Shown: positions 1-6,370 of the stretch, piece after piece
Layout of the letters: each line of letters opens with the position of its first letter
Numbering within the stretch: position 1 is the stretch's first letter
Source: CAYNJF01 sp964351745
Lineage (GTDB): Bacteria > Pseudomonadota > Gammaproteobacteria > Berkiellales > Berkiellaceae
Length of the DNA stretch: 8,226 nucleotides
Assembly: GCA_964351745.1 (NCBI GenBank)
Contig: CAYGPI010000101.1
Span: forward strand, 1-8,226
Direction of reading: 5' to 3'
Position numbers and translations under genes: made by a program
The notes under the pieces: model-generated
What the model saw: only the letters and a program-made list of their open reading frames with translations
Told to the model about the DNA's origin: nothing
Database searches by the model: none

Positions 1-138
1 GGTCATATCAGCTTATTTAAGCTGAATAATAAGCTTGCCTTCACGATGAATGTACCAAGTCTTGAAGATTCTGGGTTTAGTGTTAATTTAAATAAATTTA
101 CAAAACTAATTATTGAGCCACTGCCAAACGAAATTTAA
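1..138 (+). CDS. C-terminal end of an unrecognised protein (partial)
   Basis: An open frame enters from the left edge in frame 1 and ends at TAA (136-138), giving 45 residues that begin GHISLFKLNN and end EPLPNEI. The fragment alternates hydrophobic and polar residues (for example LAFTMNVPSL and GFSVNLNKF), as expected of beta strands. It has no cysteine, no obvious motif and no membrane segment. I do not recognise the family. A terminator starts 9 bases after the stop, which supports this being a real gene end. It converges on the sspB end of the minus-strand operon, so it is not part of that unit. Moderately sure it is coding, no functional call. Confidence 0.55.
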   Translation, partial: GHISLFKLNNKLAFTMNVPSLEDSGFSVNLNKFTKLIIEPLPNEI

Positions 139-146
139 GCTTCTAT

Positions 147-186
147 AAAAAAAGCCCCGCTCTCTGTGAGAGTGGGGCTTTTTTTT
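147..186. terminator. Bidirectional rho-independent terminator between convergent genes
   Basis: The arms 154-164 and 168-178 form a GC-rich stem of about 11 pairs (GCCCC against GGGGC at the base, with one G-T pair at 159/173) and a tiny TGT loop. The stem is flanked by seven A residues on the left (147-153) and eight T residues on the right (179-186). It therefore reads as an intrinsic terminator on both strands, ending both the left plus-strand gene and the petABC-sspAB operon. Confidence 0.93.
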
Positions 187-207
187 GAACAAGTAAAATA
201 GAAAAAA

Positions 208-636
208 CTATTTCACGACAGTGAGATGAGATCGACCAGACTTGCTTTTTCCACCTTTACTATCACTGCCTCCACTGCCCTCAGATTTACGATCCTTAGG
301 TGGTGGTGGTGGTTCATCGTCTTCATCATCTTCGTCCTTAAAGACCATGCCCCGACCATTTTCTTTTGCATAGATTGCTTCAATGGAGCTAATTGGAGAA
401 TAAATACAGTATGGCACTCCGCCAAATCTTGCATTGAATCCCAAGTGGTCATTAGCAATAAGTAAGTCTTCAATTGAGACCGGAGAAATGTTCAAAACTA
501 TTCGGCCATTCTCAACATATTCCTGTGGAACTGTCACATCTGGATCTAAGGTATCAATGACAATATAAGGCGTAAAGTCATTATCTAAAATCCAGTCATA
601 AAAAGCTCTTAGTAAATAAGGTCTACTTGATGTCAT
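208..636 (-). CDS. sspB: SspB, ClpXP protease specificity-enhancing adaptor
   Basis: SspB binds ssrA-tagged polypeptides from stalled ribosomes, and a few other substrates, and delivers them to the cytosolic ClpXP protease. The 142-residue product carries the family signature at the start (RPYLLRAFYDWILDN, residues 5-19), then NGRIVLNISP and NARFGGVPYCIY, which form the tag-binding barrel and end near residue 98. After it come an acidic and proline-rich linker (DEDDEDDEPPPPP) and a Gly/Ser/Lys-rich stretch. The protein ends in LTVVK, matching the short ClpX-docking tail that reads LRVVK in E. coli. It is shorter than the E. coli protein (165 residues), and the difference lies in the linker. 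The ATG overlaps the sspA stop as ATGA (633-636), so the two are probably translationally coupled. Identification is secure. Confidence 0.95.
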   Translation of the reverse strand: MTSSRPYLLRAFYDWILDNDFTPYIVIDTLDPDVTVPQEYVENGRIVLNISPVSIEDLLIANDHLGFNARFGGVPYCIYSPISSIEAIYAKENGRGMVFKDEDDEDDEPPPPPKDRKSEGSGGSDSKGGKSKSGRSHLTVVK

Positions 637-1265
637 ATCTGTGCCAAAGCTCTCTCTGCATCAGTCAAACTAACTTGGAATGCTTCTCTTTCAAAAAGCC
701 TAGCCGCATACTCTTTAACTCCAGCAACATGCGAAGGCAACTCAATTTCCATTTGTGGCAAGCGCCAAAGTAATGGTGCAATAGAACAATCAACCAGCGT
801 AAATTCGTCACTTAAAAAGTATGGTTGCTTGTCGAAAAGAGGAGCAATACTTACAATGGTGTCCCTCAAAGCTCGTCTTGCTTTCTCTCTGTCCGGGCTT
901 TCACCTTTATTCAAAACCTTATTCATAAGGTTATAGAGATCACGATTAACTCGATAAAGCATTAACCGACTGCGAGCCTTTGCAACAGGTAACACGGGCA
1001 TCAATGGAGGATGTGGAAATCTTTCATCCAAATATTCCATAATAATTTCAGATTCATGCAAATATAAATCTCTATCAACAAGTGTTGGCACACTGCTGTA
1101 AGGATTGATTTCTAACAAGGCATCTGGAAAATTTTCCTCATCAATTTCGATCGGATCGTAATTGACCCCTTTCTCCGCCAAAACAATTCGGACTCGGTGA
1201 CTATAAGCATCTAATGTTCCATGATACAGGGTCATGACCGAACGCTTATTCGCTTGCACTGCCAT
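633..1265 (-). CDS. sspA: SspA, stringent starvation protein A (RNA polymerase-associated)
   Basis: SspA has a glutathione-S-transferase fold without known transferase activity. It binds RNA polymerase and changes transcription during starvation and acid stress, and in some pathogens it controls virulence genes. The 210-residue product begins MAVQANKRSVMTLY, nearly the E. coli N-terminus. It has a thioredoxin-like N-terminal half with INPYSSVPTLVDR (residues 53-65) and ES-IIMEYLDERFPHPPLMP (71-90). That segment contains the P84-H85-P86 surface pocket known to be needed for SspA function. The helical C-terminal half holds PYFLSDEFTLVDCSIAPLLW. The ATG at 1265 follows an AGAGGG ribosome site and lies only 14 bases after the petC stop, so it should be read through from the bc1 operon unless an internal promoter exists. 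Length is normal. Confidence 0.96.
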   Translation of the reverse strand: MAVQANKRSVMTLYHGTLDAYSHRVRIVLAEKGVNYDPIEIDEENFPDALLEINPYSSVPTLVDRDLYLHESEIIMEYLDERFPHPPLMPVLPVAKARSRLMLYRVNRDLYNLMNKVLNKGESPDREKARRALRDTIVSIAPLFDKQPYFLSDEFTLVDCSIAPLLWRLPQMEIELPSHVAGVKEYAARLFEREAFQVSLTDAERALAQI

Positions 1266-1279
1266 ACATCGCCCTCTAG

Positions 1280-2065
1280 TTAGTGTACGTCTTTCCAGAA
1301 TTCACGCTTCAAAGCGTAAAGGAAAGCAGTTAATACTATTAAAAATAAAACAACGAACACCCCTAAGCGTGTTCGTTTCTCTTTTGCAGGTTCACCGATA
1401 AACTCAAGAAAATTAACTAAATCTGTTATTGTTTGATCGTATTGCGACTCATCCATTTCGCCTTGCTCTGTTAAAACAAGCTTATCAATAACTTTAGAAG
1501 CGACTTTCTTGCCTTCACCTTCTGCGTAGACTGTTTTGAATACTGCTTCTTGCTTGCCTTGTAAAGGCAGCAAAACGTGCGGCATACCTACATCTGGAAA
1601 CACAGCATTGTTGACACCCCAAGGTCTTTTATCGTCTACATAAAAACCCTTAAGGTAACTGTATACCCAATTTTTACCCCTAGCTCGAGTCACTAATGTT
1701 AAATCAGGTGGGGCAACCCCAAACCATTTTTCAGCATCAGTGCTAGGCATACTATTAACAACGTTATCCGTTACTTTGGATGAAACAAAGTTTAAATTAT
1801 TCTGGATAAGCTTATCCAAAACAACCCCATCTTCATCCACTATCCCGATATATTGGCCCAGTTGAATATAACGAGTATATTGCAAGCTATGACAACCAAG
1901 ACAATAATTCATGTAGATTTGTGCCCCTCTTTGCAGTGAGGCCTTATCTCTTAAATCGTTTTTTACTTTATCTAAATGAAAACTACCACCAGACGCAAAT
2001 CCAACAGAAGATATCCCTAAAAAGAGCAAAGTTAACGCTATCGCGCTTGAGAATTTCCTATTCAT
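1280..2065 (-). CDS. petC: Cytochrome c1 subunit of the bc1 complex
   Basis: Cytochrome c1 takes electrons from the Rieske centre and passes them to a soluble or membrane cytochrome c on the periplasmic side. The 261-residue precursor has a signal peptide (about 1-24, MNRKFSSAIALTLLFLGISS then GFA). The haem attachment motif is CLGCH (C55, C58, H59). A conserved APPDLTL block lies at 118-124, and the likely sixth haem ligand is M161 in DVGMPH. A C-terminal membrane anchor (about 234-251) is followed by a short positive tail ending KREFWKDVH. The ATG overlaps the petB stop by one base (TGATG). Length fits a stand-alone bacterial c1, not the petB-petC fusion seen in some bacteria. Confidence 0.96.
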   Translation of the reverse strand: MNRKFSSAIALTLLFLGISSVGFASGGSFHLDKVKNDLRDKASLQRGAQIYMNYCLGCHSLQYTRYIQLGQYIGIVDEDGVVLDKLIQNNLNFVSSKVTDNVVNSMPSTDAEKWFGVAPPDLTLVTRARGKNWVYSYLKGFYVDDKRPWGVNNAVFPDVGMPHVLLPLQGKQEAVFKTVYAEGEGKKVASKVIDKLVLTEQGEMDESQYDQTITDLVNFLEFIGEPAKEKRTRLGVFVVLFLIVLTAFLYALKREFWKDVH

Positions 2066-3303
2066 CAGCTTGAAACCCTATTTGGCACATTTTTCGTCTT
2101 CTCCATCGTGGAATAGAAAGGTAAGAAAAGAAAATAAGCAAAATATAAAAATGAACATATTTGGGCAGCAAGCGTCCTATTAGCAGTCGGCACCATCATG
2201 CCTAGATAGCCTAAACTAATAAAGCTCACAACAAAGACACAAAGCATCAACTTATACCCAAGCCCTCTATAGCGAATTGATTTAACAGGGTTTCTATCCA
2301 ACCATGGTAAAACAAAAAGAATAGCAATAGCGGCGCCCATAGCAACAACGCCACCAAGTTTATCTGGTACGGCCCGTAATATAGCGTAAAAAGGTGTCAT
2401 ATACCAAACTGGCGCAATATGCTCGGGTGTTTTCATAGGATTAGCGGCTTCAAAGTTAGGTGCCTCTAGAAGATATCCTCCACCTTCTGGTACAAAAAAC
2501 ATTATGGCACAGAAAACGGTTAAGAAGACCCCAACGCCGAATAGATCTTTGACTGTGTAATAAGGATGAAACGGCACGCCATCTAGAGGCTTACCCTTAG
2601 AATCTTTCATCGACTTAATTTCCACACCATCAGGATTGTTTGATCCAACCTCATGTAGAGCAATGATATGCATCACGACGAGACCAATTAGAGCTAGTGG
2701 GACGGCAACAACATGCATCGCAAAGAAGCGATTTAAAGTAGCATCACTAATGCCATAATCGCCTCTAATCCAAAGCGCTAGATCATCTCCAATAAAAGGA
2801 ATAGCTTCAAACAAGGAGGTAATAACTTTGGCACCCCAAAAGGACATTTGCCCCCAAGGTAATAAATAACCCATAAAAGCTTCAGCCATTAAGAGTAAAT
2901 AAATACCCATGCCTAAAACCCAGATAAGCTCTCTTGGCTTTTTATAAGATCCATATAACATGGCTCTAAACATGTGCAGGTACACCACAAAGAAGAATGC
3001 TGAGGCCCCTGTTGAATGCATATAACGAAGGATCCAGCCAAAAGGCACATCCCGCATAATATACTCTACCGATGCAAAAGCATCCGCAGCAGATGGTTTG
3101 TAATGCATGGCTAGCCAAATACCTGTCACTAACTGTATGACAAGGACCAACAATGCTAATGAACCAAAATAATACCAAATATTAAAGTTTTTTGGGGTGT
3201 AATATTCCGCCATATGCTCTTTCCAAAGCTTTGTCGCGGGAAACCTATCATCAACCCAATTTAGAAGACCTGTGCCGGTACGTGCCATAATTCCCTGTTT
3301 CAT
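2065..3303 (-). CDS. petB: Cytochrome b subunit of the bc1 complex
   Basis: This membrane subunit holds two b haems and the Qo and Qi quinone sites, and drives proton translocation by the Q cycle. The 412-residue protein has the N-terminal WVDDRFPATKLWKEH and YYTPKNFN segments of proteobacterial cytochrome b and about eight hydrophobic segments. The haem ligands are H96 and H110 (RYMHSTGAS, VYLHMFR) and H197 and H212 (FFAMHVVA, VMHIIALHE). The Qo-site motif reads PVWY (298-301) in place of PEWY. The two ligand pairs are 14 and 15 residues apart. ATGs at 3303 and 3288 (residue 6) are both possible starts. The first has GAGG ten bases upstream and lies 2 bases after the petA stop, so it is preferred. 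Confidence 0.97.
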   Translation of the reverse strand: MKQGIMARTGTGLLNWVDDRFPATKLWKEHMAEYYTPKNFNIWYYFGSLALLVLVIQLVTGIWLAMHYKPSAADAFASVEYIMRDVPFGWILRYMHSTGASAFFFVVYLHMFRAMLYGSYKKPRELIWVLGMGIYLLLMAEAFMGYLLPWGQMSFWGAKVITSLFEAIPFIGDDLALWIRGDYGISDATLNRFFAMHVVAVPLALIGLVVMHIIALHEVGSNNPDGVEIKSMKDSKGKPLDGVPFHPYYTVKDLFGVGVFLTVFCAIMFFVPEGGGYLLEAPNFEAANPMKTPEHIAPVWYMTPFYAILRAVPDKLGGVVAMGAAIAILFVLPWLDRNPVKSIRYRGLGYKLMLCVFVVSFISLGYLGMMVPTANRTLAAQICSFLYFAYFLFLPFYSTMEKTKNVPNRVSS

Positions 3304-3305
3304 AA

Positions 3306-3890
3306 TTAAACGACCTCATCTTCCCCAATCAGTATAACTTTATCATCCAGATAACGGTGTGGTGGCACAGGTAAATTCAACGGCGCAGGAACGCCTTTAT
3401 AAACTCTACCGGCAAGATCAAATTTTGATCCATGACAAGGACAAAAAAAGCCGCCTGGCCATCCAGGCTCTATTCCACCGATATCAGGCCTATACGTTGG
3501 TACACAACCCAAATGAGTACATAAGCCAACTAAAATAAGGTATTCACTTTTTATCGATCTAAATATGTTTTGGGCATAGGAAGGTTGTTGTGGCTCCAGT
3601 GAATCTGGATCACGCAACTTATCTTGCATGCCTTCAAGTTGCTTTAATACCGGATCTGGACGCCTAATGATCCAAACAGGCTGGCCACGCCAGGCAACAG
3701 TAAGTTGTGCGCCGGGTTCAAGTTTCCCCAAGTCAGCCTCTACAGGAGCACCTAAGGCTTTTGCTCTTTCACTTGGCATCCATGATGCTATAAATGGAGA
3801 CGCAGCAACCGCAGCCCCTAATCCGCCAATAACACCTGAAGCAGCGGTTAAAAACTTCCGTCTGCCAGTATCGATTTTTTCCTCTGTCAT
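3306..3890 (-). CDS. petA: Rieske iron-sulfur subunit of the bc1 complex
   Basis: The Rieske protein oxidises quinol at the Qo site and hands the electron to cytochrome c1. Its 2Fe-2S head faces the periplasm. Counted from the ATG at 3890 the product has 194 residues. A twin-arginine type N-terminus (GRRKFLT, R10 and R11) leads into a single membrane anchor (about 13-37). The cluster ligands lie in CTHLGC (C124, H126, C129) and CPCHGS (C150, C152, H153). C129 and C152 are the expected disulfide pair, and a proline loop GVPAP follows. The frame extends one codon further to TTG (3893), but ATG with GGGAG ten bases upstream is the likelier start. It is the first gene of the petABC-sspAB operon. 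Confidence 0.96.
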   Translation of the reverse strand: MTEEKIDTGRRKFLTAASGVIGGLGAAVAASPFIASWMPSERAKALGAPVEADLGKLEPGAQLTVAWRGQPVWIIRRPDPVLKQLEGMQDKLRDPDSLEPQQPSYAQNIFRSIKSEYLILVGLCTHLGCVPTYRPDIGGIEPGWPGGFFCPCHGSKFDLAGRVYKGVPAPLNLPVPPHRYLDDKVILIGEDEVV

Positions 3891-4039
3891 CAAATAAATA
3901 CTCCCGGGGGAAAGTGCGTAAGTAATAACACCAACACCATGAAAAGACTCGGCGATCGCGTGCCAATGCTACCACAAATTGAAATAAAAAAGGCAGACTC
4001 AACGTAAACCTTTGACAATCCATAAAAAATAATTTTAAT
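3891..4039 (-). promoter_or_regulatory. Leader and probable promoter region of the petABC-sspAB operon
   Basis: This 149-base gap separates the M23 peptidase stop from petA. It holds the GGGAG ribosome site of petA (3901-3905). A weak extended -10 candidate, TGG then TGTTAT (3925-3933 read on the minus strand), has no convincing -35. No clear terminator hairpin follows the peptidase gene, although a T-rich run is present, so some read-through from it into petA is possible. An isolated 8-base palindrome GCGATCGC lies at 3952-3959. The presence of a promoter is inferred from position more than from sequence. Confidence 0.35.
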
Positions 4040-4933
4040 TCAGTTATCAAGTTTCCAAATTTGACTTGGATCCACTCTGGCTTGGTTTAGTATCAAACCA
4101 AAATGCAAATGAGGACCTGTGGCCCTACCAGTACTACCCACTGTGCCTAAAATGGAATCTATATCGACGACATCACCCCTCTTAACTAACTTCTCATCAA
4201 GGTGACAATAAATGGTTTGCCAACCCTGACCATGATCAACAACAACGGTGTTACCCGTAAAAAACAAATCACCCACGTATGAAACCTTTCCGCGAGCTGA
4301 AGCTTTAATGGCTGTGCCTCTATTGGCCGCAAAATCAATGCCTCGGTGAGGGGCTCTAGGTTGCCCATTAATAATGCGTTTAAAACCAAATTCACTACTA
4401 ATTCTAGCGTTAACTGGTTTAACAAGGCTTAATTCTGAAATAGGCTGATAACTCCAATTTGAAAGAGCCTCAGATAAAATTTTTCTCTCTGAATCTATTC
4501 GTTTTAAGTTTTTGGACGATGGGGTAACTTTTGATTTGTCCTTAATGTTAATGCTCTCAAAAGGATAATCTTTCTCTAGGATGTCGATGGTGTAGACAGG
4601 AAGATGGCTTCCATTCTCAAGTCTTGTTACGGTTGATAATCCAGTTTTCTGATTAACTGAAATACCAATCACAGCATAGCTTTGATGATCAACTTCTTGA
4701 ATAAGTACTCTGTGCTTGTTAAAGAATAACTCTGGATCTTTTTCCGATGATGGCCCAAGTGGTATTCTTACAATCCCTCCAGGGAAGCCTGTAATCTTAG
4801 CTTCTAAACCAAATGAAAGGCAATAAACCAAGACAGCCAACATAACTTTTTTCGAGCCACACCTACAACTAAAACCACTCTTTGATAAGAATGTTTTAAG
4901 TGAACTGAAAATTGTATATGGTAACCCTAACAT
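4040..4933 (-). CDS. Secreted M23 (LytM-type) peptidoglycan endopeptidase
   Basis: M23 enzymes are zinc metallopeptidases that cut peptide cross-links in the cell wall. From the ATG at 4933 the product has 297 residues. A hydrophobic secretion segment (about 30-45, MLAVLVYCLSFGLEA preceded by KK) leads to an N-terminal beta-rich domain (GFPGGIVRIPLG, YAVIGISV), a charged linker (KDKSKVTP, LKRIDSERKI) and the catalytic domain from about residue 170. Zinc ligands are H196 and D200 in PHRGIDFA and H277 in GPHLHF. H244 (YCHLDE) and H275 are the expected catalytic histidines, so the enzyme should be active rather than a degenerate activator. The layout resembles a Pseudomonas-type periplasmic M23 peptidase. 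The start is uncertain: the frame runs to a TTG at 5029, and an ATG at 4843 would begin exactly at the hydrophobic segment. None has a good ribosome site. Confidence 0.85.
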   Translation of the reverse strand: MLGLPYTIFSSLKTFLSKSGFSCRCGSKKVMLAVLVYCLSFGLEAKITGFPGGIVRIPLGPSSEKDPELFFNKHRVLIQEVDHQSYAVIGISVNQKTGLSTVTRLENGSHLPVYTIDILEKDYPFESINIKDKSKVTPSSKNLKRIDSERKILSEALSNWSYQPISELSLVKPVNARISSEFGFKRIINGQPRAPHRGIDFAANRGTAIKASARGKVSYVGDLFFTGNTVVVDHGQGWQTIYCHLDEKLVKRGDVVDIDSILGTVGSTGRATGPHLHFGLILNQARVDPSQIWKLDN

Positions 4934-4979
4934 GTTGGACTGAAATTCATTCTTACGTAATTTATTAGAAACAGATTTT

Positions 4980-4985
4980 ATTATA
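4980..4985 (-). promoter_or_regulatory. Candidate -10 box for the M23 peptidase gene
   Basis: A perfect TATAAT is read on the minus strand here, 46 bases upstream of the ATG at 4933. No recognisable -35 lies 16-18 bases further upstream, so this is tentative. If it is the promoter, the TTG start at 5029 is excluded. Confidence 0.35.
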
Positions 4986-5043
4986 TTGAGCGCTTGAGTC
5001 AAACTTCTTATACCGCACTTGCATAACAAACACCATTTTAAGG
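4986..5043 (+). promoter_or_regulatory. Candidate promoter and ribosome site of the SpmAB gene
   Basis: TTGAGC (4986-4991) and TATACC (5009-5014) are 17 bases apart, each matching four of six consensus positions. The ribosome site TAAGG (5039-5043) sits 7 bases before the ATG at 5051 and is convincing. The promoter boxes are weaker. They abut the candidate -10 of the divergent peptidase gene, so the two genes may share a control region. Confidence 0.4.
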
Positions 5044-5050
5044 CATCATC

Positions 5051-6274
5051 ATGAACCTAGTTTTTTTATTTCTCATTGTTGTTGCCTATTTTTGCGCGGC
5101 GTGGCAGCAGCTCATTGGAGTTAACATTGAACAAGCTCCCATGGATCAGCTAACACAAGTCATTTTTGAAAGCGCAGATTCTGCTGTCCACTTAGCTATA
5201 GGCCTAATTGGCATTATGGCTTTTTTCTTAGGTCTCATGAAAGTTGCTGAAAAAGCAGGACTACTTAGCCTACTTGCCAGAATGTTAGCTCCTTTGCTAA
5301 ACCGGTTGTTTCCAGAAGTTCCCCAAAGTCACCCTGCTCACGGGGCCATGGTCATGAATGTTTCAGCAAACATGCTTGGACTTGGTAATGCGGCGACTCC
5401 ATTTGGGATCAAGGCGATGAAAGAGCTTGAGAGTTTAAACCAAAACCCAGGCGTTGCCACCAACGCTATGATTCTATTTCTAGCTATCAACACATCGAGT
5501 GTTACCTTGATTCCTACTAAAGTCATAGCTCTTCGCGCAGCAGCTGGCTCTGCAGATCCTGCTGCGATTATCATGACAACGTTATTTGCCACAGCTGTTT
5601 CTACTTTTGTAGCAATTACTTTAGCCTTAAGCTTCGCACGCATCAAAGATGGACCTCGCACTAATCATCCAGCCATGCCCTTTTCATGGTTAAGCCTTTT
5701 AGGCATCACTCTTTTTCTAAGTCTTATGCCCTTAACTTTTATGTTTGGAAATTCTTTATCTGCATGGATCATACCTACCATGACTGTAAGCATTTTATTA
5801 TATGGTTACCTCAAAAAAGTAGCCATCTATGAAGTCTTTACCGAAGGTGCCAAAGAAGGCTTTTGGGTGGCCGTTAAAATCATGCCTTACCTCATCGCTA
5901 TTTTAGCGGCGGTTGGACTTCTCAAAGCCTCTGGCGCTTTAGATTACTTTATTCAATTCATTGCTCCGGTTACCAACATGATTGGCTTACCTGCTGATGC
6001 ATTGCCTATGGCTCTGATGAGGCCATTTTCAGGCTCTGGCTCTCTTGGGATTTTATCCTCGATCTTCAATGATCCATCTCTTGGGCCTGATAGTTTTGTC
6101 GGACTATTAACCAGTACCATGATGGGATCTACTGAAACAACTTTTTATGTTGTTGCGGTTTATTATGGGGCCGTCCAAATCAAAAAACTACGTCATACTC
6201 TTTGGGTAGCTTTAAGTGCTGATTTAGCTGGCATATTGGCTAGTGTCTTTATCGTACATACTCTATTTGGCTGA
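5051..6274 (+). CDS. Fused SpmA-SpmB family membrane protein (two nucleoside-recognition/Gate domains)
   Basis: In Bacillus, SpmA and SpmB are separate membrane proteins needed for spore core dehydration and cortex maturation. Their Gate domains resemble parts of nucleoside transporters, and what they move is unknown. Here both halves lie in one 407-residue polypeptide. The SpmA-like half (about 1-200) contains NMLGLGNAATPFGIKAM (107-123) and NTSSVTLIPTKVIALR (147-162). The SpmB-like half (about 240-407) contains RPFSGSGSLGILSS (324-337) and MMGSTETTFYVVAVYYGA (357-374). Roughly eight to ten hydrophobic segments place it in the inner membrane. It starts with a good ribosome site (TAAGG) and ends in a hairpin. 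It is divergent from an M23 cell-wall peptidase. Family assignment is strong; its role in this probably non-sporulating organism is not known. Confidence 0.9.
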   Translation: MNLVFLFLIVVAYFCAAWQQLIGVNIEQAPMDQLTQVIFESADSAVHLAIGLIGIMAFFLGLMKVAEKAGLLSLLARMLAPLLNRLFPEVPQSHPAHGAMVMNVSANMLGLGNAATPFGIKAMKELESLNQNPGVATNAMILFLAINTSSVTLIPTKVIALRAAAGSADPAAIIMTTLFATAVSTFVAITLALSFARIKDGPRTNHPAMPFSWLSLLGITLFLSLMPLTFMFGNSLSAWIIPTMTVSILLYGYLKKVAIYEVFTEGAKEGFWVAVKIMPYLIAILAAVGLLKASGALDYFIQFIAPVTNMIGLPADALPMALMRPFSGSGSLGILSSIFNDPSLGPDSFVGLLTSTMMGSTETTFYVVAVYYGAVQIKKLRHTLWVALSADLAGILASVFIVHTLFG

Positions 6275-6300
6275 ACTTTAGCCTAATAGAGTATGTTTCT
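6256..6300 (+). terminator. Terminator hairpin overlapping the SpmAB stop codon
   Basis: Arms 6257-6272 and 6280-6295 are complementary over 16 positions with one T-T mismatch (CATACTCTATT against AATAGAGTATG, then GGCT against AGCC) and a 7-base loop. An A-T pair at 6256/6296 extends the stem. The left arm lies inside the last codons of the SpmAB gene, and the TGA (6272-6274) sits at the start of the loop. Only a weak T run (TTTCT) follows on the plus strand and none follows on the minus strand, so it probably serves the plus-strand gene, either as a terminator or as a 3-prime end stabiliser. Confidence 0.65.
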
Positions 6301-6370
6301 ATGTATGATGGGTAAATATTTCGATACGCTCGTAACAGACAAACGAAGCTCTAACCTTCATGGTTAATTG

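Noticed and set aside
226..465. Plus-strand 79-codon frame with a hydrophobic run opposite sspB
   Set aside because: The tryptophan run is the complement of the SspB polyproline codons. sspB itself is unambiguous on the other strand.
3952..3959. GCGATCGC palindrome, resembling the HIP1 element of cyanobacteria
   Set aside because: I noticed it only here, and the organism is not cyanobacterial. A single 8-base palindrome is easily due to chance.
3769..4050. A 93-codon minus-strand frame covering the petA leader
   Set aside because: It overlaps the petA start in another frame, is rich in Cys/Trp/Arg with no domain, and would leave no promoter region for the operon.
5338..5661. A 107-codon minus-strand frame inside the SpmAB gene
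   Set aside because: It is fully embedded in a clear conserved gene, and its Ala/Val-rich product is the usual complement artefact.
6352..6366. Small inverted repeat TAACC/GGTTA just after the beta-helix gene stop, considered as its terminator
   Set aside because: The stem is only five pairs and no T run follows on the minus strand, so it cannot be supported as a terminator.
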